From the NCBI GenBank assembly GCA_004348925.1, contig RCMX01000001.1, forward strand, positions 179,272 to 243,271: a stretch of 64,000 nt of DNA, written 5' to 3'. Source of the DNA: Actinomycetota bacterium. Lineage in GTDB: Bacteria; Actinomycetota; Coriobacteriia; Anaerosomatales; Anaerosomataceae. The notes under the pieces are model-generated. The model was not told the DNA's origin, did not search any database, and was given only the letters and a program-made list of their open reading frames with translations. Each line of letters opens with the position of its first letter. Position 1 is the stretch's first letter. A program made the position numbers and the translations under genes. Shown one piece after another: positions 1-9,049 of the stretch.

Positions 1-187
1 TGTCGGTTTCGGCGGAGCGCTTACGCCGCTCGGGGAGAGTCTTCCCGGTGTGGCTGCGATCGGTGTCGCCTGCGTCCTGGGCTGCTGGGCCGCGGCGTAC
101 TTGCTCGTGCTGGGGCCTGACGAGCGTGCTGGCGTGCTGGCGCGGCTGGTCGCGTTCGCCGGCGGCCGAGGAGGCGGAGCGGCATGA
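1..187 (+). CDS. C-terminal fragment of a membrane protein, possibly a polysaccharide flippase
   Basis: The reading frame is open from the window edge (codons begin at base 2) to a TGA at 185-187. It gives the last 61 residues of a larger protein. They contain one hydrophobic helix (VAAIGVACVLGCWAAAYLLV) followed by a short basic Gly/Arg-rich tail. The stop overlaps the start of the next gene as ATGA, so the two are co-transcribed. A C-terminal helix next to a glycosyltransferase suggests a Wzx/MurJ-like polysaccharide exporter, but the fragment is too short to assign a family. Confidence 0.55.
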   Translation, partial: VGFGGALTPLGESLPGVAAIGVACVLGCWAAAYLLVLGPDERAGVLARLVAFAGGRGGGAA

Positions 188-1233
188 GCGAGCGCACGCG
201 ACCTATGATTTCGGTGGTAGTCCCTGTCTACGACGTCGAGGCGTACCTGCCCGCGTGCCTCGATTCGATCCTGGAGCAGACGTTCGAGGACTTCGAGGTC
301 GTTGTGGTCAACGACGGCTCCACGGACGGCTCGCAGGCGATCATCGACCGCTATGCAGCCAGCGACGGCGACCGGGTACGTGCGTTCGTGAAACCAAACG
401 GCGGACTTGGCGATGCCCGCAACTTCGGCATCGAACATTCGAGGGGCGACTACCTTGCTTTCGTCGACTCGGATGACACGATCGAACCGACGATGCTTGA
501 GGAGATGCTCGCCCGTGTCCGTGAGACCGGTGCCGAGATGGTCATCTGTGGCATCCGGCGTTTCGCGGACGGGGAGCCGGATTCGCCGTATCTGCCGGAG
601 CCCGACATCAGCGCCTTCGGCCATTCACTTGCCGAGCGGCCCGACCTGCTCTTCCGGGTCGACGCGAGCGCTTGCGACAAGTTGTACGCACGTGTGCTGC
701 TCGACCGCACGGGCGCGCGGTTCCCTCGCGACATCGTCTTCGAGGACGTTCCAACGGTATTCGTGCTCGCAGCGTGCGCGAATCGCATCGAGAAGATCGA
801 CGAACCGCTCTATCGGTATCGTCGCGACCGCGCCGGGTCGATCACCGGTGGCCATGGGGAGCGCCACCTCGAGCTTGTCGAGGCGTTCCGCCGTCTGGAT
901 GAGCGCCTTGCCGCGTCCGACATGTGCGGTGCGGCCACCGATGATGCGCTGCTGCGCCTGCATCTGACACACCTGATCGCGGGCCGTTACCCCGACTTCC
1001 TGCTCCTCGCCGACGGTGTGGACCGTGCGGCGTTTCTCGGCGCGGCGTTCGAGTTGATCGATGCGAGGTTCCCCGGCTGGCGTGACAGTGCGGTCTGTGG
1101 GGAGCTGTGGCCGAATGCGCTGCTCCGCCGCATCAGCACCCATCGTTCGCTGCTGGTGGCGTTCTGTCGCATGCCGAGACGCATCTACCTCTCAGCGCTC
1201 CGCCGCATGGGGGCATTCGACCCGCTCCGCTAG
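184..1233 (+). CDS. Family 2 glycosyltransferase
   Basis: Predicted to transfer a sugar from a nucleotide-sugar donor to a growing surface glycan on the cytoplasmic face of the membrane. The 349-residue protein has the GT-A nucleotide-binding start ISVVVPVYDVEAYLPACLDS near residue 9, then VVVNDGSTDGS, NGGLGDARNFGI and the metal-binding DXD-type motif FVDSDD near residue 98. These are hallmarks of GT2 (WcaA-like) enzymes. The C-terminal 200 residues are less conserved and probably define the acceptor. The start is set by the ATGA overlap with the preceding gene. No further glycan gene follows directly; the cytochrome cassette begins after a 225-nt gap. Donor and acceptor cannot be read from the sequence. 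Confidence 0.88.
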   Translation: MSERTRPMISVVVPVYDVEAYLPACLDSILEQTFEDFEVVVVNDGSTDGSQAIIDRYAASDGDRVRAFVKPNGGLGDARNFGIEHSRGDYLAFVDSDDTIEPTMLEEMLARVRETGAEMVICGIRRFADGEPDSPYLPEPDISAFGHSLAERPDLLFRVDASACDKLYARVLLDRTGARFPRDIVFEDVPTVFVLAACANRIEKIDEPLYRYRRDRAGSITGGHGERHLELVEAFRRLDERLAASDMCGAATDDALLRLHLTHLIAGRYPDFLLLADGVDRAAFLGAAFELIDARFPGWRDSAVCGELWPNALLRRISTHRSLLVAFCRMPRRIYLSALRRMGAFDPLR

Positions 1234-1458
1234 AGCAGGTGCTCATTCTGTGAATCGATGTGAACACATTGTTAGTGTTGTGTGTGCGTATGGCACCGAC
1301 GTTGCTTGAGTTGATGCAGGAAACCGATGTCGATTCGAGCGAATCACCTCGAAGTCGATGTGTGAAGCTCGTGAAGACGTGCGTGGATGCAGTACACTGG
1401 CGCGTGGCCGCTGCCGGGCGGCTGCGCGAACCCATGAAGAACGCCCAGGAGGATCCAT

Positions 1459-2247
1459 ATGTCTGACGTCCTGCCGCCTATCGAGGTGGATGAGACCGAG
1501 TCCGAGAACCGCATTGCGGCGAGACCGCGCTCCGGGATGATGGACGATCCCGTAGTGCGCAAGATGACATACCTGGCTGTCGGCCTGGTCATCGTCTTCC
1601 TGCTCGTTGTCGTGACGGCCCTGCTCACGGGTGTGGCGACCCCGTCTGGCCCGCGAACGCTCGCGGAACGCGAAGTCGCCGTGGCCGGTGCGGCCGTTCA
1701 GGCCGGCAGCACGGACACTGCCGTCTGGGGGCAATACGTCGCCGCGCTTATCGCGGACAAGCAGTACGGTCGGGCACGGGACTTCATCACCCAGGGTCGT
1801 GAATCGCTGGATGACTCGAAGACCGCCGAGTTCTCGCTGGCGGAGGCACGTCTCTATTCAGCGCAGAAGCAGTACAAGAAGGCCATTGAGCTGGCCGAGA
1901 AGACGAAGAAGCAGGTCAAGGATGCATTCGATGCGCGCATCGCTCAGGGCGGGATGGTCAAGAAGACCGCGGAGCTCGAGGGTATGCACTCGAACTACTA
2001 CGATGCCGTTCTCGTAGAGGCGGAGGCGTATCGGTCGCTGGAGGATTGGGCGAACGCGATCACGCAGTACGATCTCTACATCAGCGGCAACGGGGGAGCG
2101 TCGGACATCCTTGTCGATCGCGCCAACGTTAAGATCGAAGCTGGAGATGCCGCTGGCGCCGAGAAGGACTTCAAAGAGGCGCTTCGGTTCGTGCCCGACG
2201 ACCCCGAGGCACTGGCCGGACTCAAGAGGATCGGAGTTGCGAAATGA
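1459..2247 (+). CDS. Membrane-anchored TPR protein (cassette A)
   Basis: A 262-residue protein with a charged cytoplasmic N-terminus, one membrane helix at about residues 36-60 (YLAVGLVIVFLLVVVTALL), and a helical domain outside the membrane. That domain reads as tetratricopeptide repeats, for example around LVDRANVKIEAGDAAGAEKDFKEALRF. The ATG follows a clear AGGAGG at about 1448. The stop overlaps the NHL gene by ATGA. A paralogue with the same architecture lies at 15219-15962, also directly followed by an NHL gene. TPR domains are protein-interaction scaffolds, so a role in assembling or organising the neighbouring cytochromes is inferred, not shown. The 225-nt gap upstream holds a weak -10-like TACACT at 1393-1398 and nothing else convincing. 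Confidence 0.82.
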   Translation: MSDVLPPIEVDETESENRIAARPRSGMMDDPVVRKMTYLAVGLVIVFLLVVVTALLTGVATPSGPRTLAEREVAVAGAAVQAGSTDTAVWGQYVAALIADKQYGRARDFITQGRESLDDSKTAEFSLAEARLYSAQKQYKKAIELAEKTKKQVKDAFDARIAQGGMVKKTAELEGMHSNYYDAVLVEAEAYRSLEDWANAITQYDLYISGNGGASDILVDRANVKIEAGDAAGAEKDFKEALRFVPDDPEALAGLKRIGVAK

Positions 2248-3530
2248 GTGTCGGTACCGACTCGGTAGCCCCAACGCCCTCGAGCCAGGTCACCCGGTCA
2301 CGTCGCGGTCGTCGGATTCTCGGCGTTGTTCTCGCGGTGCTGATCCTCCTGCTCGGTCTGTCCACATACTTCCTCTACAGGATGGTCACCCCGGTGGGCG
2401 GCAATGTCGGCGGCTCGACAGCGGTCGACGATGGGGGACTCGTCTGGGTCCGATCGATCTACGGCAAGAGCGACGCCCCGGCCGATCAGTTCGACCAGAC
2501 GCAGGGAGTCGCTTCCGCGGCCGACGGCTCGCTGTGGATCACAGACGGTGGTCATTTCACCCTTATGCACTTCGCTGCCGACGGCCGCTATCTGGGCGAA
2601 ACCAAGGGCCCTGCCGACACTCCGTTGCAGGCACCGTCCCGTCTCGCCATCGGCGAAGACGGCAAGATCTACGCATGCGAGACCATGGGGGACTCCATCC
2701 GGGTGATCGATCCGAGCAACGTGACGACTGACGCGGGATCATTCAACATCCCGCAACCCGTCTCGGTGGCTGTGAGCGACGACAGGATCGCTGTCGGCGC
2801 CGTCTCGGGTTTTGCCATTCTCGAGAAGTCCGGCAAGCCGATCAAGGTGTTCGGATCGCGTGGCAAGGGTGACGATCAGTTCGACTACGTCCATGGCATC
2901 GCCTTCGACGAGCAGGGCAACGTCTACGTCGCCGACTCCTACAACAACCGTCTCAGTGCGTATGACAAGGATGGCAACCGGCTGTGGATCATTCGAACCG
3001 GCAAGCCGTCAAACTCCGCCGAGCAGGTCAACGACAATCTCACCGTCGCCGAGCCGACGGATGCCGCGCTGAAGGGTAAGGACGCCCTCCAGCTGCCGCT
3101 GGGGCTTACTGTTGACGGGGCTGGCCGAGTCGTCGTCATCGATATGTACGATTGCACGCTCGCCGTGTTCAATGCCGACGATGGGTCGTTCGTCGGCAAG
3201 TACGGCATCGAAGGTGCTGATGACGGACAGTTCTTCTACCCGGCAAGTGTGTCCTACGACGCGGGGCGTGATTGGTTCACTGTCGCTGACAGCCTGAACA
3301 ATCGGGTCCAGATCGTCCGGATTCCCGGATCGGCAGGCGGATCGGGTGTCGTCGCGACGGTGCGTCGCGCCATAGCGGGCCCGCTCCGGGCATGCATTTA
3401 CCCGTTCCTTCTCCTGCTCGTGGCCTTCATCGTGTGGCTCGTGGTGCGGAGGCGCCGACAGAAGCGTGACCTGGATCACGAAGCGACCGATAGTGACAGA
3501 GAATTAAGGAATCTAGCGCCGACTGAATGA
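2244..3530 (+). CDS. NHL-repeat beta-propeller protein anchored at both ends (cassette A)
   Basis: A 428-residue protein. Residues about 27-48 form an N-terminal membrane helix. The middle carries repeated NHL-type blades, with motifs such as GIAFDEQGNVYVADSYNNRL and VSYDAGRDWFTVADSLNNRV. A second hydrophobic helix (YPFLLLLVAFIVWLVV) near residue 385 is followed by a basic tail. The propeller should therefore be displayed outside the cell, held by helices on both sides. The block WVRSIYG just after the first helix and GQFFYP before the last blade recur in the paralogue at 15959-17206. NHL proteins occur next to multiheme cytochrome genes in other electron-transferring bacteria, but their role there is unsettled. 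Confidence 0.85.
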   Translation: MSVGTDSVAPTPSSQVTRSRRGRRILGVVLAVLILLLGLSTYFLYRMVTPVGGNVGGSTAVDDGGLVWVRSIYGKSDAPADQFDQTQGVASAADGSLWITDGGHFTLMHFAADGRYLGETKGPADTPLQAPSRLAIGEDGKIYACETMGDSIRVIDPSNVTTDAGSFNIPQPVSVAVSDDRIAVGAVSGFAILEKSGKPIKVFGSRGKGDDQFDYVHGIAFDEQGNVYVADSYNNRLSAYDKDGNRLWIIRTGKPSNSAEQVNDNLTVAEPTDAALKGKDALQLPLGLTVDGAGRVVVIDMYDCTLAVFNADDGSFVGKYGIEGADDGQFFYPASVSYDAGRDWFTVADSLNNRVQIVRIPGSAGGSGVVATVRRAIAGPLRACIYPFLLLLVAFIVWLVVRRRRQKRDLDHEATDSDRELRNLAPTE

Positions 3531-3589
3531 GAGTTGGCTGAGGATTTGCTCACATATGCATGTTGTGTGAAGAAGATGTTCGCAATTCC

Positions 3590-3618
3590 TTGAGAAGATG
3601 TGCTCAGCACGATATAGT
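3590..3618 (+). promoter_or_regulatory. Sigma-A type promoter for the secreted cytochrome
   Basis: TTGAGA at 3590-3595 and TATAGT at 3613-3618 are separated by exactly 17 nt. Each element matches the housekeeping consensus at five of six positions. It lies in the AT-richer 174-nt gap between the NHL gene and the cytochrome gene, giving a 5' leader of roughly 80-120 nt. The cytochrome can thus be transcribed separately from the TPR-NHL pair. Confidence 0.65.
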
Positions 3619-3746
3619 TGTCGAGACAGCAACGCGTTCTGTGATGCCCGAAGGGTGATCGGAATCGCTATCTGTGAATTCAGCTCAAGACAGGAGGTGA
3701 ACATATGAATAGAGCGTTCTTCCCTTCAATCAACAAAGGAGTCTCC

Positions 3747-4847
3747 ATGAAGAAGACCCTCATCGTTCTCGCGCTCGCGGTCGCCCTCACACTTGCCTTC
3801 TCGGCCACCGCATTCGCGACTTCGGCGAAGACCTGGAACTTCCAGGAGGATTACTACAGCTGGGGTTCAGTCTCCGGTAACGGCATCGGTCAGGTTGGTT
3901 TCGAGCTTGGCAGCGGCGGTAGCACCACTACCGTTGGCCTTGCTAACGTCAACCCCGCCAATCCGGGCGTGCACGCCAACTACCTGGCCAACACGGCCAA
4001 GTGCGGCATCTGTCACTCGGTCCACCGCGCGAACGCGAGCGGCGTCAAGCTGCTGAACACCGCGACCGCGACGTGCGCCGGTTGCCACAAGGCCGGCACC
4101 TCGACGGTCACGGACGTTCTCGTGTCCTGGCAGTCCGGCGGCCCGCACAGCTCCGGCACCGACGCGAGCTGTAACACCCGAGGCTGCCACCTCAACAACC
4201 CGCACGGCGCGGGCGCGTCGCAGTACAAGATCTTCGCTGCGAAGCTCATCGGCAACGTGGCGGACCCCGCCTCCGGTGCCAAGGCTGACGAGTCGGTCGC
4301 TCGCGCACTTGTCGACTCGGTTGCCTCGGGCATCACCGCTGACATGCTTAACGGCGTGACCGCGATCGACAACGGCACGCGTCAGGCGATTGTTGTCGGC
4401 TACACCTGCAACAGCGCAGGCTGCCACGAGCAGACCATGCTGCCGGTGATCAAGGCAGGGTACTCCGAGGACCGTGAGACCATCTACCCGGGTGGTTCTT
4501 TCATCGCGAAGACCGGTCACATCACCGCTGCAGCTGACGCAAGCTACACCGTCGGCGTGACCAGTGGCCCCGCTGCGCACTCGTCGTTCAACCCGATCAA
4601 CGGCTGCACGAGCTGCCACGATCAGACCGACTCGCTTACCGGCTCCGGCTTCACGTTCCCGCACTCGGAGACCCCGGCCGGCACGAGCAACCTGGGCGCT
4701 GGCCGTGCGTACCTGTGGATGGGTGTCGCGAGCGACGCCTCTGGCGCTGACCTCACCGCCATGAGCGACCAGAACATGAAGTCGTTCGACGGCGCTTGTC
4801 TCAAGTGCCATCGCTCGGGCGCCACGGGTATTGGTGAGACCCACTAG
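3747..4847 (+). CDS. Secreted multiheme c-type cytochrome (cassette A)
   Basis: An exported electron-transfer protein of 366 residues. It has a classical signal peptide (MKKTLIVLALAVALTLAFSA, cleavage after AFA) and no C-terminal anchor, so it is probably released or bound in the wall. Heme sites in order are CGICH, CAGCH, CNTRGCH, CNSAGCH, CTSCH and CLKCH: four CXXCH and two CX4CH. CX4CH sites are known in some tetraheme c3-type cytochromes. ATG 3747 follows AAAGGAG and gives a clean signal peptide. An upstream in-frame ATG at 3705 also follows a good AGGAGGTGA and would add 14 residues. A GNRA-loop hairpin follows the stop. Cassette B has no counterpart. The electron partner is unknown. Confidence 0.9.
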   Translation: MKKTLIVLALAVALTLAFSATAFATSAKTWNFQEDYYSWGSVSGNGIGQVGFELGSGGSTTTVGLANVNPANPGVHANYLANTAKCGICHSVHRANASGVKLLNTATATCAGCHKAGTSTVTDVLVSWQSGGPHSSGTDASCNTRGCHLNNPHGAGASQYKIFAAKLIGNVADPASGAKADESVARALVDSVASGITADMLNGVTAIDNGTRQAIVVGYTCNSAGCHEQTMLPVIKAGYSEDRETIYPGGSFIAKTGHITAAADASYTVGVTSGPAAHSSFNPINGCTSCHDQTDSLTGSGFTFPHSETPAGTSNLGAGRAYLWMGVASDASGADLTAMSDQNMKSFDGACLKCHRSGATGIGETH

Positions 4848-4887
4848 TACTTGAATTTGGAACCTCGGTTCTGGATACGTGTTCGAA

Positions 4888-4917
4888 GGGGGTCGGCTCC
4901 GCAAGGAGTCGGCCCCC
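4888..4917 (+). terminator. Terminator-like hairpin after the secreted cytochrome
   Basis: A 13-bp stem (4888-4900 with 4905-4917, including two G-U pairs) closes on a GCAA tetraloop 40 nt after the stop codon. It is not followed by a U-run, so termination may be inefficient or the hairpin may stabilise the mRNA 3' end. Confidence 0.6.
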
Positions 4918-5043
4918 TCGACTTCCCGGCTCGCACCCGTCCCGACGTGTCGCGCATGGCATCTCGGGCGCTGGGTGCGCTGTGGTACAGTTGGTTTTCC
5001 TCGATCATCTTCCTGTCAACTCGAGATCCCCGGGTAGGCTTCC

Positions 5044-6003
5044 GTGCGAATCCCTCGCCCCAAGACCATACGGCATGCAATCATCCTTGCGGCGGTGATG
5101 GCGTTTGTCGGCGTCCTTATGGCGACGAGTTATGTGACCATCACGCTTCCCGGCTGCGTCGCCTGCCATTCCAAGGGAGCGTTCGGGTCAGCGACCCAGG
5201 CTGCTCCGCATGCGGGGGTTGCATGCGCCTCCTGCCATGTCTCCTCATCGGTAACCGGACGCATCGCATTCGGACTGCAGACGACGTTTCACATGCTGGT
5301 TCCGATCGTTTCGGGTGACGGACGGGAGTGGGAGCGGGTTCCCGACGGGCGGTGTCTCACGTGTCACCAGGAGGTGCGGACCAAGGTCGTCACTGTGGGC
5401 GGCATTCGAATCGCACATTCGACATGTGATGTCGACTCGGCGTGCACGGATTGTCACTCCACGACGGCTCATGGTGCGGCGACCACATGGATCCGCACGT
5501 ACGACATGAACACCTGTCTGCGGTGTCACGTCACCGAGGCATCGACGGCATGCGATCTGTGCCATGCGGAGGGCCGTCGGCCCGCTGACAGGATAACCGC
5601 GGGGGTCTTTGCCACCACGCATGGTCCTCAGTGGCAGAAGACGCACGGTATGGGAGACTCGGCGACGTGCATCGTGTGTCACACCACCGCCACGTGCGCG
5701 AAATGCCATGGACCTGGGTTGCCGCATGAGGCGAAGTTCATCCAAACGCACCCGCAGTATGCATCGTCTCCGACTGCCAAGTGCGATGGTTGTCATGAGA
5801 AGCGGTTCTGTGATGACTGCCACGGTCTCGAGATGCCGCACACCGCCGCGTTCACTGCCAAACATGCGACAGCGGCAGCGGACAAGGCCCTCTGCGATCG
5901 CTGTCATGCAGCAAGCGATTGCACGGTCTGTCACCTCAAGCACATCCATCCCGGTGGAGCGGTGGGGAACTTCCCCAATCGACCGCAGGGGGGTGGTCGG
6001 TGA
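5044..6003 (+). CDS. Membrane-anchored 12-heme c-type cytochrome (cassette A)
   Basis: A 319-residue protein that starts with a short basic segment and one membrane helix (AIILAAVMAFVGVLMATSYV), as in NapC/NrfH-type quinol-linked cytochromes. It then has twelve CXXCH sites: CVACH, CASCH, CLTCH, CTDCH, CLRCH, CDLCH, CIVCH, CAKCH, CDGCH, CDDCH, CDRCH and CTVCH. The start is GTG. The paralogue at 18012-18959 also has exactly twelve sites with matching local motifs (CDxCHxxEMPHxAxFxAxH). Likely role: moving electrons from the membrane quinone pool to outer cytochromes. The quinol link is inferred from the architecture. The stop overlaps the next gene as TGATG. Confidence 0.9.
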   Translation: MRIPRPKTIRHAIILAAVMAFVGVLMATSYVTITLPGCVACHSKGAFGSATQAAPHAGVACASCHVSSSVTGRIAFGLQTTFHMLVPIVSGDGREWERVPDGRCLTCHQEVRTKVVTVGGIRIAHSTCDVDSACTDCHSTTAHGAATTWIRTYDMNTCLRCHVTEASTACDLCHAEGRRPADRITAGVFATTHGPQWQKTHGMGDSATCIVCHTTATCAKCHGPGLPHEAKFIQTHPQYASSPTAKCDGCHEKRFCDDCHGLEMPHTAAFTAKHATAAADKALCDRCHAASDCTVCHLKHIHPGGAVGNFPNRPQGGGR

Positions 6004-7199
6004 TGGCGGAGCTTGGACGCACGTTGCAGCTGCTGCTGAACCGGCTCGTCACGCTGTTCGTCGACCCCACATCGAACCTGTCGGCTGCCTTCGTGCTGTA
6101 CGGCATCATCGCGCTCGCGGTCCTGATCCTGCTCATCATCGCGATCCTGTACATCATGTCGACACCTGAAGAAGGTGAGACCGAGGTAGGTGAGGCGTCC
6201 CGACCGAAGGCCACCAGCGAGTCTCGCGTGTCACGTCCCCGGGCTCCGCGTCCGCCGGTCACCGCGCGTACCGTCTGGTTGCGGGTAGGCGTCACCGCCG
6301 CCCTCCTGCTCGGTGTGGTCATCGTTACCGGCCTGTCGACCTCACAGAGAGCACTCTGCCTGGGCTGTCACGCCGTCAGCCCGCACGCGGCCGCAGATGT
6401 GAAGCGTGATACTCATGCAACGGTTGCCTGCGTGGGTTGCCATGAGCCGATGGGCACGCTCGGTCGCTATACGAGCGCCGTTCCTGGACGAGTCACGCAC
6501 ATCATCAGGGCGCTGGTCGGTGTGGACGCGACGGGGGATTACGGCTCCGTGACCCGTTCGGCATGTTCCAACTGCCATGCGAAGGACATCGCGAACACCA
6601 CGCTGAACACCGACCTCGGTCTGAAGATGTCGCACGTCGAGCCGGCGGCGACGTCCATTCGTTGCGTCGACTGCCACAAGCTTGCGGGCGGCATCGTCTC
6701 CGTGCACAACGCTGGCATGGACCCCTGCCTCAGGTGCCACGATGCGAAGACGGCATCGAGCGATTGTTCCACCTGCCACGACAAGCAGGTTGCCGCTGCC
6801 GCGCGCTCGCGCACGACGTCGATGACGGCGGAGCAGATCACCGACGTGAGATGCGGCGGGTGTCACGATGAGAAGAAGTCGTGCGACCCGTGCCACGGTA
6901 CCCGCATGCCCCACACCCGGGAGTTCATGGCCTACGCGCATGCTCGCGCCGGCGCCGTCGATTTTTGGTACAACGGCGGCAAGGGATGTGCGGTGTGCCA
7001 TACGTCGACGCGCCGCCCGTGCACGAAGTGTCACTCGCCTCGACTCGGTCGCGCACATACTCCGAGCATGGCGCTCGGCCACACTACGGGGAATTCGTCC
7101 GGGTGCAGTTGTCACCAGCAGTGGGCGCTGTCTCCGCAGCGTGACTTCTGCAAGGACGTCTGTCACACCCCGGCAGCTATTGCAGGAAGTCCGCGATAG
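6003..7199 (+). CDS. Membrane multiheme cytochrome with unusual C-terminal heme motifs (cassette A)
   Basis: A 398-residue protein translated from ATG 6003 within the TGATG overlap. It has two hydrophobic segments, at about 23-52 (AAFVLYGIIALAVLILLIIA) and about 95-115, separated by a charged, Pro/Arg-rich linker. The heme region follows, with ten CXXCH sites (CLGCH, CVGCH, CSNCH, CVDCH, CLRCH, CSTCH, CGGCH, CDPCH, CAVCH, CTKCH). The last 40 residues contain CSCH (one residue between the cysteines) and CKDVCH (three residues), whose ability to bind heme is uncertain. The paralogue at 17203-18009 has the same two-helix layout but fewer hemes. The protein is probably the membrane partner of the 12-heme cytochrome. 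Confidence 0.86.
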   Translation: MAELGRTLQLLLNRLVTLFVDPTSNLSAAFVLYGIIALAVLILLIIAILYIMSTPEEGETEVGEASRPKATSESRVSRPRAPRPPVTARTVWLRVGVTAALLLGVVIVTGLSTSQRALCLGCHAVSPHAAADVKRDTHATVACVGCHEPMGTLGRYTSAVPGRVTHIIRALVGVDATGDYGSVTRSACSNCHAKDIANTTLNTDLGLKMSHVEPAATSIRCVDCHKLAGGIVSVHNAGMDPCLRCHDAKTASSDCSTCHDKQVAAAARSRTTSMTAEQITDVRCGGCHDEKKSCDPCHGTRMPHTREFMAYAHARAGAVDFWYNGGKGCAVCHTSTRRPCTKCHSPRLGRAHTPSMALGHTTGNSSGCSCHQQWALSPQRDFCKDVCHTPAAIAGSPR

Positions 7200-7201
7200 A
7201 C

Positions 7202-9049
7202 ATGTCGCGCCCGGGGGATGGCAGGCGGGTGAGCGGCGGGCAGACGGTGCTCATGGCCGGACTCCTCCTCGCGGCATTCGTCGCTCCCGGAGCATGGTTC
7301 GTCACGCACATCCCTCCGGCGCCGGCAGCGAAACTGCTCATGCTGGTCACCGCAGGGCTGTGGTTCGGGTCCGGTGCCCTCGGCATCTACTCGTTCCGGC
7401 GTATCGACCGTCGTGTCAGGTTCGCGCTGGCGGCGCTGCTTGTTGCGGTCGCGGCTTCCTTTGTTGCGGGTGGCTGGCTCTACGAGGTCGCCTTCTTCGA
7501 CCTGTTCGCCGACATGCCGCTGGTCGCTTGGCTTGCGTTTCCCGCCGTCTTCGCACTCGCATCAGGGATGCACGTGCGAGCTGATGCAGTGAGGATGAGC
7601 GCCGCGACAGTGGTTGTCGTAGGCGTCCTGCTCGCGCTCGTGATGGCCTTTCAATTCCTCACGACCGGGACGAGTCACGTCTTCGGAAGCAGCGCGTACA
7701 GTGTCACGGCGCTCGTCCCCGTCGTGCCGCTTGCCGTCGGGCTGGGGCTCGACGCTCATGGACCCAGGCGCGTCGCTTGGCTGACCGGCGCGGGGCTTGT
7801 CCTCGTATCGCTCGGCGCGTTCTCCGGCGCACTGACGGGGACCGTGGCGGCTGCGTTCTCGGGAGTCGTTAGTACTGCGATCCTCGGCGTTGCGCTCGGC
7901 GGCACGCGGGGTAGGGTGATGCGCACCATCGGGGTCGTGCTGGCGGCGCTTGCGGTCGCCGGCATGCTGTTCGTGCAGGTTCCAGCGCTCAGTTCGAGAT
8001 GGGTGAACCCGCAAAGCATGGGCGCGTTCGGGAAGAACGTGGTATCGCGCACGTACATGTGGTCGGGCGCGCAGGAGATGCTGTTGGCACGCCCACTGCT
8101 CGGGTTCGGACCCTCCGGGTACCGTCTGCACGCTGCAGAGTACCTTGCCCCGGAGGCGCTGCAGTTCGGCCCCGATATCGCGGGCAACGCCGACCCGACG
8201 GTCTACAGTCCGCAGTCGCCTCACTCGATTCTTTGGGAGATCGCAACACGGCTTGGCGTTGTCGGTTTGCTGGCGTTCGCGGGTTTGCTCGCGACCTGGC
8301 TGTCGGCGGTGATCGGGCTCGTCGCATCGAAGGACATGGCGACGCTGCGCACCGCGTTGGCCGCCGGATTCCTCGCGGCTATCTTCGCGACGCTCGTGAA
8401 CCCGGTTCTGTTCCCGATCGGGCTGCTGTCGACGGCCATCGCAGGGCTGTCGATAGCGCCTGTTGCGAGTGAGACGACGCGTGAGCCTGCGCCTGCGGCG
8501 CGTTCGAGAGCGTTGTACGCCGTTCTCGGCGTGGCGGTCATCGTGGCTGCTGTCTGGCTGTATGCCGGGGAGTGGCGAACGTACACCGCAGACTCGAACA
8601 ATGCGAGCGTGTTGATCGACACGTATGAATCCGCGCTGCGGATCACACCGGGACAGCCGACCGCCACGCGGCTCCTCCTGGACGCCGAGCTCTTCTCGGC
8701 AACAGATGACGCGTCGATGCGGGCGATTCAGGCGCGAATCGATGCCGGTCCGGACTACATGCTGAAGTTCGCGCCGAACGCCGTCGACCTGGTCGCTTAC
8801 TCGCTCATGCAGGCAGAGCGCACGGGTCGCACTGATGTATCGTGGGAGCAGGCGACCCTCGATCGTGCTGCATCTGTGCTCCCCCCGATACCTTCGCTCG
8901 TGGCCGAGCAACTGCATATCGCGCTCATCACAGGCGACGAACGGGCGGTGGGGGCCGCGTTGCCGGCGGTGCGGCAATGGGGGCGGTTGTATCCGTACAG
9001 CGATACGTACATCCGGCGCGCCGAGGAGCTTCTCGGCATCGTGAACTAG
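7202..9049 (+). CDS. O-antigen ligase/polymerase-family membrane protein
   Basis: A 615-residue polytopic protein with about ten to twelve hydrophobic helices over residues 15-450. Its centre carries the O-antigen ligase (Wzy_C/WaaL) pattern: a periplasmic-type loop with WSGAQEMLLARPLLGFGPSG, then SPQSPHSILWEIATRLGVVG leading into the next helix. The last 150 residues are soluble and helical, perhaps TPR-like. In a Gram-positive such proteins polymerise or attach surface polysaccharide or protein-linked glycans. It begins 2 nt after the cassette A cytochrome and ends in a 4-nt CTAG overlap with the convergent glycan operon. Polymerase versus ligase activity cannot be told apart from the sequence. 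Confidence 0.82.
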   Translation: MSRPGDGRRVSGGQTVLMAGLLLAAFVAPGAWFVTHIPPAPAAKLLMLVTAGLWFGSGALGIYSFRRIDRRVRFALAALLVAVAASFVAGGWLYEVAFFDLFADMPLVAWLAFPAVFALASGMHVRADAVRMSAATVVVVGVLLALVMAFQFLTTGTSHVFGSSAYSVTALVPVVPLAVGLGLDAHGPRRVAWLTGAGLVLVSLGAFSGALTGTVAAAFSGVVSTAILGVALGGTRGRVMRTIGVVLAALAVAGMLFVQVPALSSRWVNPQSMGAFGKNVVSRTYMWSGAQEMLLARPLLGFGPSGYRLHAAEYLAPEALQFGPDIAGNADPTVYSPQSPHSILWEIATRLGVVGLLAFAGLLATWLSAVIGLVASKDMATLRTALAAGFLAAIFATLVNPVLFPIGLLSTAIAGLSIAPVASETTREPAPAARSRALYAVLGVAVIVAAVWLYAGEWRTYTADSNNASVLIDTYESALRITPGQPTATRLLLDAELFSATDDASMRAIQARIDAGPDYMLKFAPNAVDLVAYSLMQAERTGRTDVSWEQATLDRAASVLPPIPSLVAEQLHIALITGDERAVGAALPAVRQWGRLYPYSDTYIRRAEELLGIVN

